Source of the DNA: Dactylosporangium aurantiacum
Lineage (GTDB): Bacteria; Actinomycetota; Actinomycetes; Mycobacteriales; Micromonosporaceae
DNA length: 64,000 nt
NCBI RefSeq assembly: GCF_000716715.1
Contig: NZ_JNYJ01000023.1
Span: 62,001-126,000 of the forward strand
Reading direction: 5' to 3'
In this document: piece by piece, positions 55,001 to 63,827 of the stretch
How the letters are laid out: each line of letters starts with the position of its first letter
Numbering within the stretch: position 1 is the stretch's first letter
Notes under the pieces: model-generated
The model's database searches: none
The model's input: the letters and a program-made list of their open reading frames with translations, nothing else
Told to the model about the DNA's origin: nothing
Translations under genes and position numbers: made by a program

Positions 55001-58000
55001 CGGGTGACCGGCCGGTCCACCCACGACATCCACGGCCGTGCCGTCGAGACGTGGGACGCCCGCGGCAACCGCAGCACCGTGACGTACACGCCGGCGACCG
55101 GCGGTCCCGTCACCCGGATCGTCAACACCGACCAGGACGGCTGGCAGACCACCACCACCGTCGAACCCGCGTGGGGCAGCCTGCTGACGTCGACCGACGT
55201 CAACGGCAAGACGACCGAGGTCGCCTACGACGGGCTCGGCCGCAAGACCGAGGTGTGGCTGCCCAACCGCAGCCGGGCGGCGGGCCAGTCCGGCAACGGG
55301 CGGTTCGCGTACACCATGCGCCGCGACGCGGCCTCGGTCGTGGCCACCGAACGGCTGAACCCCGCCGGCGGCTACGTCACGACCTACGAGCTGTACGACG
55401 GGATGCTCCGGTTGCGCCAGACCCAGATACCGGAAGGCGGCACGCAGGGCGGGCGGATCATCACGGACACGACGTACGACTCCGCGGAGCGGCCGGTCAA
55501 GCAGACCAAGGGTTACGTGGCGGACGGCGCGCCCAGCGCCACCCTCGTCGCGCCGCTGTCCGACGCGCTGATCCCGGCCTGGAACAAGACCGTGTACGAC
55601 GGCGCGGGCCGCGCCGCCACCGTGATCACCTACGCCAAGGACGTCGAACTGTGGCGGTCCAGCATGGTCTACGGCGGCGACCGGACCGACATCACGCCGC
55701 CGGCCGGTGAGCCACCCACCTCCACGTGGACCGACGCGGACGGTCACACCACCAAGGTGCGCCAGTACGCCGGCGCGGTCGGATCGGCCACCTACACCGA
55801 GACCAGCTACGGGTACAACGCCAAAGGGCTGCGTGACCGGGTGACCGACTCGGCCGGCAACGTGTGGGTTACCACCTACAACCTGCTGGCGAAGCCGCTG
55901 ACGGTCGACGACCCCGACAAAGGGCTGACCCGCATGACCTACACCGCCAACGGCGACGTGGAGACGTCCACCGACGCCCGCGGCGAGGTCCTCGCGTACA
56001 CCTACGACGCGCGGGGCCGCAAGACCAGCGTGCGCGACGACACGGTCACCGGCACGAAGCGGATGGAGTGGACGTACGACACCGCCGCCCGCGGGCTGCT
56101 CACGACCGCTACCCGCTACGACAACGGCAACGCCTACACCACGACGGTCACCGGCTACAACGACCTGAGCCAGCCGACCGGCAGGTCCATCACCATCCCG
56201 GCGGTCGAGACCGGTCTGGCCGGCACGTACACCTACGTGACGACGTACAACGTGGACGGTTCACCGGCCACGACCCGGCTGCCGGCCGCCGGTGGCCTGC
56301 CCACGGAGACGCTGAAGGTCGCCTACAGCGCCACCGGCCAGCCGTCCACCCTGAAAACCGACCTGTCGGCGACCGGTGACGACGTGTTCCTCGTCAACGG
56401 CACCAGCTACACCCGCTACGGCGAGCTGGCCACCGTCGGCCGCCGGTACGACACGGGCGCCTCGCTGGACACCACCATGTACTACCAGGAGGGCACCCGG
56501 CGGCTGCAGCGGGTCCTCACCACCCGGATCACGGCGCCCGCAGTGGTGTCCGACGTCAGCTACACCTACGACAGGGCAGGCAACGTCCTGGGTATCGCCG
56601 ACACCCCGGCCGGTGGCACCGCCGACACGCAGTGTTTCGGCTACGACTATCTGCGCCGGCTGACCGAGGCGTGGACACCCGGCGGCGGCGACTGCGCCGC
56701 GACACGGTCCCAGGCCGCGTTGGGTGGCCCCGCACCGTACTGGCACTCGTACAGCTACGACACGGTCGGCAACCGTCGCACGTCCACCGAGCGCACGGTG
56801 ACGACGAGCAGGTCCCGCACGTACGCGTACCCGGCCGCCGGCGCGGACGGACCGCACACGCTGTCCTCGGTGACCACCGGCGGCGGTGGCACGGTCAGTT
56901 ACGGCTACGACCCGGCCGGCAACACCGTGAACCGTCCGGCGCCCGCGGGCGGCAGCCAGGTGCTGGCGTGGACCGCCGAGGGCAACCTCGCCTCGGTCAC
57001 CGACGGCGCCGGCCAGACGTCCTACCTGTACGACGCCGACGGTGCCCGGTTGATCAGCCGGGCACCGGGGAAGAAGACCCTGTACCTGCCCAACCAGGAG
57101 GTGACCTACGCGACCGGGACCGCCACGAAGACCGCCAGCCGGTACTACGTCCACGCCGGCCAGCTCATCGGGGTGCGGGACAAGGCAGGCCTGACCTGGA
57201 TGATCGGTGACCACCAGGGCACGACGACGGCGGCGGTCACCGAGGCCGGCCAGGCGGTCACCAGGCGGCGCACGACCCCGTTCGGTGAGGACCGGGGCAC
57301 CGCGGTCGCCTGGCCCGACGACAAGGGCCTGGTCGGCGGGGTCCGCGACGGCACCGGCCTGACCCACATCGGGGCCCGGGAGTACGACGCCGGCATCGGG
57401 CGGTTCATCAGCGTGGACCCGATCATGGACGCCGAGGACTCCCAGCAGATGCACGGGTACGCGTACAGCAACTCCTCGCCCGTCACCTTCAGCGACCCGG
57501 ACGGGAAGATCATCGTCGGCGACGACCGGGGCCTGCTGGTCGAGCGCAAGCACTCCTGGGGCTTCGAGATCATCGACCGGCGCCGGCCTTCTGGCGGCGG
57601 CGGCAGCGGGTCCAGGTTCTTCGCGCCGCAGTTCCCCACCTGCCGGGGCTGCGCCTCCATCAGCGGGACGAACAAACCCTGGCGCCCCAAGGTCCAGCGC
57701 TTCTACTACCCGGTCAAGAAGCCCGCGCCGCGCACGTGCACCTCGTACACCGGCGGATACCCGGTGTCGTGCTCCACCGCGTGGAAGCAGTACATGAAGA
57801 TCGCCGGGCCGACGCTGAAAGCGATCCGGCAGTGCGAGGAGAGCAACGCCAGCCGCCGGGGACCGTGCAACCGCGATCTCGTGCGGGAGGTGCGCGTCAA
57901 CGGCGAGTACAAGTTCCTGCCGAAGAACCCGCTGCCGTCCAGGCCGGAGTACGACGAGTTCGGCATGCCGTACGGCGAGGGCAAGAGCGAGGAACGCAAG

Positions 58001-58333
58001 GGCGGCGGCCGCGTCTTCCTGAGCATCAGCATGTGCAGCGGGTTCCTCTGCGTCGGCTTCAACTTCACCACCGACGGCCCGCAGGTGACGACCGGCACCG
58101 GTGGACGGTTCGGCGTCTCGGCGGGCGTCGGCTACACCTCCGCACCGGCCCGGGACCAGTCGGCGATGAGCATCGGCGGCTGTACCGTCATCGTCGTCGG
58201 CCCCTGCCTGCAGGGCGGCCAGAAGAAGGCGGAAGCCGGCGGTGGCTGGTGGGGCGGCGGTTCGGTGAACATCGGCTTCGAGATCGGCCCCTCCCTGCCG
58301 ATCAATCCCCAGTGGAGCAAGGACCTCGACTGA
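52010..58333 (+). CDS. RHS/YD-repeat giant protein with Cys-rich C-terminal module
   Basis: A 2,107-residue RHS-family protein. A single N-terminal membrane/signal segment (residues about 35-60) is followed by an SpvB-like start (GGNSGGFTWGYPLRTPPGVD), a YD-repeat shell (about 1,000-1,780) and the conserved core GRFISVDPIMDAEDSQQMHG. A Gly-rich linker (SGGGGSGS, near 1,860) leads to about 240 residues with many cysteines (TCRGCAS; SMCSGFLC; CTVIVVGPC) and no toxin signature I know. No immunity gene follows. GGGAGGGAG precedes ATG 52010. Confidence 0.88.
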   Translation: MADVPAAPSGDRQRWWAAWLAWLRRRPRPPVRRGTVSAVAVAVVVSAGGVLVASSGPDRGERPEPQRDRAVAVVAAAPAGAPAGVTGRPYQAQAVSWPAAADGEVSLHAGAVADLAAPGAARTVRVGGTPVSVGPAAGAAAPARVRVRVLDRAATQQAGVAGVLLAVARADGVASAGAARVSVDYGAFRHAYGGDWATRLHLVLLPDCAATAAPGCDPVALASTNDPRTGTVSADVPLSATDTMIALAAGAAGSAGDVSATPLSQTATWSAGGNSGGFTWGYPLRTPPGVDGPEPELSLMYSSSSVDGLTAASNNQPSWVGEGFSLPTNAIERRYVSCGKDMSGGNNSTKTGDLCWKRDNAVVTLNGVSTELLKDSAGTWHARTEEGWRIEQRTGGVNGDNNGEHWVVTTMDGTQYWFGRNRLPGWVSGKAETASVYTVPVFGNHSGEPCHASTFASSGCDQAWKWNLDYVVDTFGNTQSFWYAKESNSYARAGSTTTLAGYVRGGRLARIDYGTRSDTAYGNAPARVVFNPADRCLSSCYTNAKPNRPQWPDTPWDQECTATPCLVGGPSFWETKRLASVQTQVWGGSAYRPVETWTLTHSFPDPGDGTRAGLFLDRISHTGSVGTTTTVPDVTFGGVQLANRVDSLDGSAPMNWWRLATVTTESGGVIGVTYKPQECVAGSRMPSAPESNTLRCFPVRWTPEGATSPKTEYFHKYVVDTVTETDMALPSNARSVRSISAFQYLDNPAWRYTDDDGLVDDASKTWSVWRGYGRVRVTTGDPGEQQRTETVYFRGMHGDHLPGGTRSVTMPAAGGAAAVADEDEYAGMTRESIVYLGATSTEVSATVTEPWRSDPTATRTLDGVTVHARYVGEAATRVRTALDGGRGNRTTVTRSTFDGYGLATQVESLGDEAVTGDEECAITTFVRNTASWLMEFPSREQRFATTCARARGTGLTDADILADTYTSYDQLARGAAPTKGAVSRIEQLVAYTPAPVYRVTGRSTHDIHGRAVETWDARGNRSTVTYTPATGGPVTRIVNTDQDGWQTTTTVEPAWGSLLTSTDVNGKTTEVAYDGLGRKTEVWLPNRSRAAGQSGNGRFAYTMRRDAASVVATERLNPAGGYVTTYELYDGMLRLRQTQIPEGGTQGGRIITDTTYDSAERPVKQTKGYVADGAPSATLVAPLSDALIPAWNKTVYDGAGRAATVITYAKDVELWRSSMVYGGDRTDITPPAGEPPTSTWTDADGHTTKVRQYAGAVGSATYTETSYGYNAKGLRDRVTDSAGNVWVTTYNLLAKPLTVDDPDKGLTRMTYTANGDVETSTDARGEVLAYTYDARGRKTSVRDDTVTGTKRMEWTYDTAARGLLTTATRYDNGNAYTTTVTGYNDLSQPTGRSITIPAVETGLAGTYTYVTTYNVDGSPATTRLPAAGGLPTETLKVAYSATGQPSTLKTDLSATGDDVFLVNGTSYTRYGELATVGRRYDTGASLDTTMYYQEGTRRLQRVLTTRITAPAVVSDVSYTYDRAGNVLGIADTPAGGTADTQCFGYDYLRRLTEAWTPGGGDCAATRSQAALGGPAPYWHSYSYDTVGNRRTSTERTVTTSRSRTYAYPAAGADGPHTLSSVTTGGGGTVSYGYDPAGNTVNRPAPAGGSQVLAWTAEGNLASVTDGAGQTSYLYDADGARLISRAPGKKTLYLPNQEVTYATGTATKTASRYYVHAGQLIGVRDKAGLTWMIGDHQGTTTAAVTEAGQAVTRRRTTPFGEDRGTAVAWPDDKGLVGGVRDGTGLTHIGAREYDAGIGRFISVDPIMDAEDSQQMHGYAYSNSSPVTFSDPDGKIIVGDDRGLLVERKHSWGFEIIDRRRPSGGGGSGSRFFAPQFPTCRGCASISGTNKPWRPKVQRFYYPVKKPAPRTCTSYTGGYPVSCSTAWKQYMKIAGPTLKAIRQCEESNASRRGPCNRDLVREVRVNGEYKFLPKNPLPSRPEYDEFGMPYGEGKSEERKGGGRVFLSISMCSGFLCVGFNFTTDGPQVTTGTGGRFGVSAGVGYTSAPARDQSAMSIGGCTVIVVGPCLQGGQKKAEAGGGWWGGGSVNIGFEIGPSLPINPQWSKDLD

Positions 58334-58362
58334 CGCGAGCGTCGAGTGATCCATGCATCCAC

Positions 58363-58395
58363 CCGGAGGCGGCCGCGGATCGCGGCCGCCTCCGG
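58363..58395. terminator. Perfect 15-bp hairpin between RHS and second SARP
   Basis: CCGGAGGCGGCCGCG and CGCGGCCGCCTCCGG with a 3-nt loop lie between the convergent stops at 58333 and 58416. It is the longest perfect stem in the window and should stop transcription from both sides. Confidence 0.75.
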
Positions 58396-58415
58396 CGCTG
58401 CCGAAGGGTGCCGGC

Positions 58416-61400
58416 TCACCGGGGAACGGACGCCACCCGAAGCTGCTTGGGCGCTGGCACGCCCAGCTCCGCGAACAGGTCGAGCGCCGCCCGCCGGTAG
58501 AGCCCGCCGTCTCGGCACGCCTCGGCGAGGATCGCGAGCGTGCCGGCCTCACCGAGGCGGTGCCCGGTCCCCCGGTGGTTGTCCAGTGCGCGGCGGGCGT
58601 GCTCGACGGCCTGGTCGGGCCGGCCGGCGTCGAGGTGGAGCCGGGCCACCGTGCTCAGCACCTGGCCTTCGAGCAGCCGGAACCCGCACCGTGCGGTGAT
58701 GTCCAGGGCCCGGCGGGCGTGGTCGAGGCCCGTCTCGTACTGCTCCAGCCGACCGTACGCGGAGGCCAGACCGGCCAGGGCGGCAGCCGACAGGTACGGG
58801 ATGTCGATCTCGTCGGCGGCGGCCAGCGCATCCCGGTACCAGCGGGCGGCGGCGTCCAGCCGGCCCTGGGCCTCGTGCACCGCCGCCAGGGCCGTGGCGG
58901 CGGACGCCTCGGCGCGGCGTTCGCCGATGTCGCGGCTGAGTTCGACGCCGGCCTCGGCGAGGTCGAACGCGCGCTCGAGGTCGCCGAGATCGGCGTGCAC
59001 CCTGGCCGTCCTGCTGAGCAGGCGTGCCTCGTGGTAGCGGCTGCCGACCCTGCGGTGGATCGCCAGGGCCCGTGCCGACAGGTCCAGTGCCCGGTCGAAG
59101 TGGCCCAGGCTGTGCTCGACGGTGCCGAGCGAGTCCATCGCCGCTGCCGCACCGCCGTCCAGGCCGGCCTGCCGGTTGAGGGTGACGGACTCGGTGAGGA
59201 TCACCGCGGCGTCGACCAGCCGCCCCATGTCGTGGTACACGTTCCCCAGGTTGATCATGACGTTCGCCGCGCTGCCCAGGTGCCCGCCGAGCCGGTACAG
59301 CTCGAGCGCCCGACGGTGCTGGCGCAGCGCGTCCGCCAACTGCCCCACCTCGTGTTGGACGAGGCCGAGGTTGCCGGTGAACGCGGCTTCGCCGTCCCGC
59401 CAGCCGGCGTGTGCCGCCAGGGCCAGCGCCTGCCGCAGGTGCCCGACGGCCGAGTCGTGCCGGCCCAGCAGGTAGTCGGCGCAGCCGAGGCCGTGCCGCA
59501 TGCTGCTCTGCCCGCCGAGGTCCGCTGCCGCCTCGGCGGCGGCGAGCCCGGCTCCGGCGACCGCCACCAGGTCGACGAGGTGCCCACCCACGACACAGTG
59601 CGGCCGGAGCCGGTCGGCCAGCAGCCAGGCCGTCTCGTGCGGGCCGCGCTCCGCGGCATGACGCACCGCGGCGACCAGGTTGTGCCGTTCGCCGTCCAGC
59701 CAGGCGAGGGCCTCGGCCGTACCGGCGAACTCCAGCCCGGGCGGCGCACCGGGCGGCAACGGCAGCAGGGTCATGTGGCCGTGCAGCAGCCGGGTGGCCC
59801 GGTCCAGCGTGTGCAGGTACCAGCTGAGCAGCCGCTGCAGCGCGGCAACCGACTCGCCGTGGCCGTCGTCGCCGGTCTCGGCGTGCTCCCTGGCGTACCG
59901 GCGCAGCAGGTCGTGGAAGGTGTACCGGTCCGCGGCGCACTCGTCGATCAGGTGGGCCGCGGCGAGCTGATCGAGCAGCGGCGCCGTCGCGGCCGGGTCC
60001 GCACCGGTCAGCGCCGCCGCGGCGGCGACCGGGACGTCGGCGCCCGGCACGAGCCCGAGCAGCCGGAACATGCGCCGGGCGGCAGGGGACACCGACCGGT
60101 AGGACAGGTCGAACGCGACGCGGACCGCCGCCTCCTCGTCACCGTCGATCGTCAGGGCGGCGAGCCGGTTGCCGGCACGCAGCTCGGTCACCTGGCCCGC
60201 GATGCTGCGGTGCGGGCGGCCGGCCAGGTTCGCCGCGGCGATCCGCAGCGCCAGGGGCAGGTAGGCGCACGCGGCCGCGAGCTCGGCGGCGGCCTCGCGT
60301 TCGGCCCGTACCCGCTGCTCGCCCAGCAGCCGCTCGAGCAGCAGCGCGGCCTCGGCCGCGGCGAGCACGTCCACCGTGACCCGATGGGCGCCGTCGAGCG
60401 CCACCAGGCCACCGAGCCGGTCCCGGCTGGTGATCAGCGCGAGGCAGCCGGGGGCGCCCGGCAGCAGCGGACGGACCTGCTCCGGCGCGCGGGCGTTGTC
60501 CAGCACGACGAGCACCCGACGCCCGGCGAGCATCGAGCGGTACAGGGCGGTCGCCTCGCCCAGCTCGACCGGGACGCGCTCGGCACCGACGCCCAGCGCA
60601 CGCAGCAGCGCTGCCAGCGCGTCGATCGGCGGCACCGGCGGCCCGGCGGCGTAGCCTCGCAGGTTCACGTACAGCTGACCGTCCGGGAACCGGTCCGCCC
60701 GCTGATGCGCCCAGTGGACCGCCAGCGCGGTCTTGCCCACCCCGGCGGTGCCGGTGATCGTGACGACTCCGTGGCCCGCGGGGCCGGCGGCCTCGGACAG
60801 CACGGTGTCCAACGCGGCGAGACCGGCCGCCTGGCCGGTGAAGGCGGCGACCGCCGGTGGTAGCTGCGCCGGCGCGGCCGCCGCCGTGCATGCGCCGTCT
60901 GACGGGCTGGCGGGCGCGTTGCCGGCGCTGCCGTGCAGGATGCTGAGGTGGACGACCTGCAGCTCGCGGCCCGGCTCGACGCCGAGCTCGTCGATCAGCC
61001 GCCGACGCGTCCTGGCGTACCGGTCCAGCGCTTCCGCGCCGCGCCCGCCGGCGTGCAGCGCCCGCATCAACGCCGCCGTCAGCGACTCATCGAGCGGATG
61101 TTCGACGGCCAGTGCGGTCAGCGGGCCGATGACCGCTGCTGGCCGGTCCCGCCGCAGCTCCACATCCGCCCAGGCCAGCGTGGCTGCCACCCGCTCACCG
61201 CACCAGCGTTGCCGGGTCCGGGCCGCCCACTCACCGGGCAGATCGGCCAGCGGCGTGCCCCGCCACAGCTGCAACGCCTCCCACAGCGCCCCGGCCCGCT
61301 GCGCGTCACTGCCGGCGTCACCCGAGGCCCCGGTGACGAGGCGGCGGAACCGGTGCACGTCGACCCGGTCGGGGTCGATCCGCAGCTCGTAACCGCCGCT

Positions 61401-61664
61401 GTGGCGGATCAGCGACGCGGGCTCGTCGCCGGGGACACTCGTCCGGCGCAGCAGCCGCCGGAGCCGGCTCACGTACGTGTACAGGGAGTTGCGCGCCTCA
61501 GCCGGCGGCTCGTCGCCCCACACCCGGTCGACGAGGTCCGGCACGGTCACGGTGAGCCCCGCGTCCGCCAGCAGGGCCGCCAGCACGATCCGTTGCTTCG
61601 CCGGACCCAGCTCCACCTCGGCACCGGCGGTGTCCAGCGTCACCGTCCCCAGCAAGTGGAACAT
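58416..61664 (-). CDS. AfsR-like SARP regulator with NB-ARC and TPR domains
   Basis: A 1,082-residue regulator. The domains in order are: winged helix (LLGTVTLDTAGAEVELGPAK, residues 3-95); transcriptional-activation domain (about 100-250); NB-ARC ATPase with Walker A TITGTAGVGKTALAVHWAH, Walker B RRVLVVLDNAR and an ALITSRDR motif; then some ten TPR repeats (LLGRHDSAVGHLRQALALAA; HFDRALDLSARALAIHRRV) to the end. AfsR proteins are phosphorylated by kinases and turn on secretion or antibiotic genes. Its distance to the RHS and LamG genes suggests control of them. ATG 61662-61664 has GGGGG upstream. Confidence 0.9.
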   Translation of the reverse strand: MFHLLGTVTLDTAGAEVELGPAKQRIVLAALLADAGLTVTVPDLVDRVWGDEPPAEARNSLYTYVSRLRRLLRRTSVPGDEPASLIRHSGGYELRIDPDRVDVHRFRRLVTGASGDAGSDAQRAGALWEALQLWRGTPLADLPGEWAARTRQRWCGERVAATLAWADVELRRDRPAAVIGPLTALAVEHPLDESLTAALMRALHAGGRGAEALDRYARTRRRLIDELGVEPGRELQVVHLSILHGSAGNAPASPSDGACTAAAAPAQLPPAVAAFTGQAAGLAALDTVLSEAAGPAGHGVVTITGTAGVGKTALAVHWAHQRADRFPDGQLYVNLRGYAAGPPVPPIDALAALLRALGVGAERVPVELGEATALYRSMLAGRRVLVVLDNARAPEQVRPLLPGAPGCLALITSRDRLGGLVALDGAHRVTVDVLAAAEAALLLERLLGEQRVRAEREAAAELAAACAYLPLALRIAAANLAGRPHRSIAGQVTELRAGNRLAALTIDGDEEAAVRVAFDLSYRSVSPAARRMFRLLGLVPGADVPVAAAAALTGADPAATAPLLDQLAAAHLIDECAADRYTFHDLLRRYAREHAETGDDGHGESVAALQRLLSWYLHTLDRATRLLHGHMTLLPLPPGAPPGLEFAGTAEALAWLDGERHNLVAAVRHAAERGPHETAWLLADRLRPHCVVGGHLVDLVAVAGAGLAAAEAAADLGGQSSMRHGLGCADYLLGRHDSAVGHLRQALALAAHAGWRDGEAAFTGNLGLVQHEVGQLADALRQHRRALELYRLGGHLGSAANVMINLGNVYHDMGRLVDAAVILTESVTLNRQAGLDGGAAAAMDSLGTVEHSLGHFDRALDLSARALAIHRRVGSRYHEARLLSRTARVHADLGDLERAFDLAEAGVELSRDIGERRAEASAATALAAVHEAQGRLDAAARWYRDALAAADEIDIPYLSAAALAGLASAYGRLEQYETGLDHARRALDITARCGFRLLEGQVLSTVARLHLDAGRPDQAVEHARRALDNHRGTGHRLGEAGTLAILAEACRDGGLYRRAALDLFAELGVPAPKQLRVASVPR

Positions 61665-62240
61665 GGTTTCCCCCGCGATCAGCGTCGGCTCGCGTCGCCG
61701 CCGATCATCGCACCGGCGTTCAGCCCGATCAAGCTTCGTCCAGGGTCGATGCGGGCCCGGTGCCGGCGGCGGGCCGGACAACCTTCGGGAGCCCCGCGGC
61801 GTGGCGGCGCTGGCGGCGGGAGCAGCTGGTCGCCGGACCCCCGGACCACCAGGACCCGCGGACCGACGCCGAGCCTCAGGACCGCCTGCGGCGCGCGTTG
61901 CGGCGACGGCGGCGATCGGTGCGTTGGCCGCCGGTGTCGTCCTGGCCTCGCCCGGCGGCGACTCCCACCACGCCGGGGACCCCCCGGTCGCTCGCCCTCG
62001 CCGCGCAGACCACGTCCCAGTCCACGTTGCACTTCAGGCAGACGCGGACGGTGTGGCCCCCGTCGCAGCTTCCGCGGCGTCCTGGACATTTGGGTACACC
62101 ACCGAACGCACCGCGCACCAGGTGCCGGTCACTGTCACCGGCGCCGTGGCCGTCAACGTCGCGACCGGTCTCATCACCCGCGTCGGTCGCAACACGTCGA
62201 CGGACGGTGGCCGGGCACCGGACGCGCCCGGCCACCGTGG
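61665..62240. other. 576-bp gap with traces of a decayed plus-strand gene
   Basis: No intact gene is supported. On the plus strand TDAEPQDRLRRAL (around 61860) reads in one frame and VAATAAIGALAAGVVLAS (around 61910) in another, as if a membrane-spanning protein had been frameshifted. Further on SLALAAQTTSQSTLHFRQTR is in the first frame and YTTERTAHQVPVTVTGAVAV in the second. This looks like a gene scarred by several indels; the family is not recognised. Confidence 0.3.
62204..62238. terminator. 13-bp hairpin after the protease gene
   Basis: ACGGTGGCCGGGC (62204-62216) and GCCCGGCCACCGT (62226-62238), with a 9-nt loop, begin 3 nt beyond the protease stop (minus strand). Confidence 0.7.
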
Positions 62241-63431
62241 TCAGCCGGTGGTGATGGTGCTCTGCCAGGATCTCAGGATCGAGGGGATGTCGGTGTAGAT
62301 GCCCGTGCGGCCGTCCGGGTAGCAGGCCGTGATGATGCCGACGGCGATGACACCTCCCCTGCCGTCGTAGGCGAAGACGGGGCCGCCGCTGTCACCTTCC
62401 TGGCAGATCCGCCGGCCGTCCGCGCTGGTCGCTCCCCAAAGCCCGCACGAGTACACGTTATTGATCCACATGCAGTCCTCGATGTTGCCGACGACGGCCA
62501 ACCGCCGGCCCGTGAACGAGCCGTTGAAGTAGACAGTGCAGCCGATGCAGGAGGCACGGGCCTCGTGGACGGGCTGCGAGTCGGAGCTGTTGTCGTACAG
62601 GTAATCGTTGACCCAGATGCGGCCGCCGTAGTCGCGCCCGCCGATGAGCTCGTTGTCGTACGCTCCGTTGCCGAAGCGGCGGAACTGGACGGTGCCGAAT
62701 GCGTCGTACCCTTCGCCCAGGTTGTTCGTGCCGCCCGTTGAGCGGGTCACCGAGACGCCCGAGCCTTCCGGCCAGCAATGGCCCGCGGTGATGCCGTAGC
62801 GGATCCCGTACAGGTTGGTCAGGCTGAAGCCGTAGGTGCAGACGCCGCTGGGGTTGCCGATCCGGTCGCCACCGTAGAAGGGACTGCGGTCGTTGAACCG
62901 GCCGAGGGCGTAGAACGGCTCCTCCGTCGGCTGGATCCGGACGGTGTCACCGTACAGTTGTTGCATCCTGCCGGTCAGCGACGCGGTGTCGCCGGTCGCC
63001 CGGACCACCACGCTGTTGGTGTCGGGGTCGACGCGGGCACCGATCACCCGGGCCGAGCCGACCGCGGCGAGCTGCTGGTCGGACATCACCGCACGCTTGA
63101 CGCGGGTCAGTTCGTCGAGGTTGCGTCGCTGGTGGACCACGGTCAGGGTGATGCCCGCGGCCTTGGCCGTCTGGCGGATCCTCCGCAGGTCGGGCTGTGC
63201 CGCCGCGGCGGCGTTGAGCAGATGGACCGTCACGTGCGCGGATCCGTTGGTGGAAAGGCCGGCGAATCGCGCGGGGTCACTGTCGACGACCTGCCGCAAC
63301 TGCTCGATGGCCACCAGCTGATCGCGCTGCCGGGCGTAGTCGTTGCCGGGCGCCGCCTGCGCGGCATCGACGGCAGTCATCGTCGATGCGAGCAGTACGA
63401 GCGCAGCGACGACCGTGAGACGACGTCTCAA
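62241..63431 (-). CDS. Secreted trypsin-like serine protease (S1 family)
   Basis: A 396-residue preproprotease. A signal peptide (LTVVAALVLLASTMTAVDAA) and a propeptide of about 160 residues precede the chymotrypsin-fold catalytic domain. The catalytic His is in YGITAGHCW (near residue 222), a likely Asp in NGAYDNELIG, and the nucleophile Ser in CQEGDSGGPVFAYDG (near 350). Four or more Cys support extracellular folding. The start is TTG (63429-63431) with GGGGG about 8 nt upstream; the region before it is AT-rich. It is next to the SARP/RHS block but has its own terminator. Confidence 0.92.
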   Translation of the reverse strand: MRRRLTVVAALVLLASTMTAVDAAQAAPGNDYARQRDQLVAIEQLRQVVDSDPARFAGLSTNGSAHVTVHLLNAAAAAQPDLRRIRQTAKAAGITLTVVHQRRNLDELTRVKRAVMSDQQLAAVGSARVIGARVDPDTNSVVVRATGDTASLTGRMQQLYGDTVRIQPTEEPFYALGRFNDRSPFYGGDRIGNPSGVCTYGFSLTNLYGIRYGITAGHCWPEGSGVSVTRSTGGTNNLGEGYDAFGTVQFRRFGNGAYDNELIGGRDYGGRIWVNDYLYDNSSDSQPVHEARASCIGCTVYFNGSFTGRRLAVVGNIEDCMWINNVYSCGLWGATSADGRRICQEGDSGGPVFAYDGRGGVIAVGIITACYPDGRTGIYTDIPSILRSWQSTITTG

Positions 63432-63827
63432 TGCATTTCCCCCATGGCTATAAAGAAATATGTAAATCCATCCTTCTTATCCGCATGGAGGTACGGAACC
63501 GGCCGAACGTCCAGAGCGCACTGACTGTCCGGGCTACCGGCGGGCGGTCGCGTGGGTCGAGCCGGTCATGGGCCAACGCACGGTCGCGGGTTCGCTGCGA
63601 GCCGCCCACGCTCTTGCGTGGTCCGGCTACGGACGGATCGCGCTGATGATCGCCCTGGACAGCCGCTGGCCGTACCGGGACAGCTCGAACGTTCCTTCTC
63701 GTCGGCATACCCAGATGCCGGAAGCCGCTGAATAGGTAGGTGCTCCCGATGTCCGGGCGGGTGGCGGCGGCGAGGCTTACCGCATCGCCGCCGGCACCGC
63801 GCCGGGGCAGCAACCGAGGAGCAGCCA
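63432..63827. other. 396-bp region with protease promoter and an unassigned frame
   Basis: The first 60 bp are AT-rich and probably hold the minus-strand protease promoter. From about 63517 a plus-strand frame stays open to a TAG at 63733-63735 and includes GQRTVAGSLRAAHALAWSGY and RIALMIALDSRWPYRDSS. It has no clear ribosome site and I recognise no family; it may be the 3' end of a lost gene. Confidence 0.3.

Noticed and set aside
61876..62235. Minus-strand 119-codon frame in the SARP-protease gap
   Set aside because: It overlaps the protease terminator, is Arg/Gly-rich and shows no family features.
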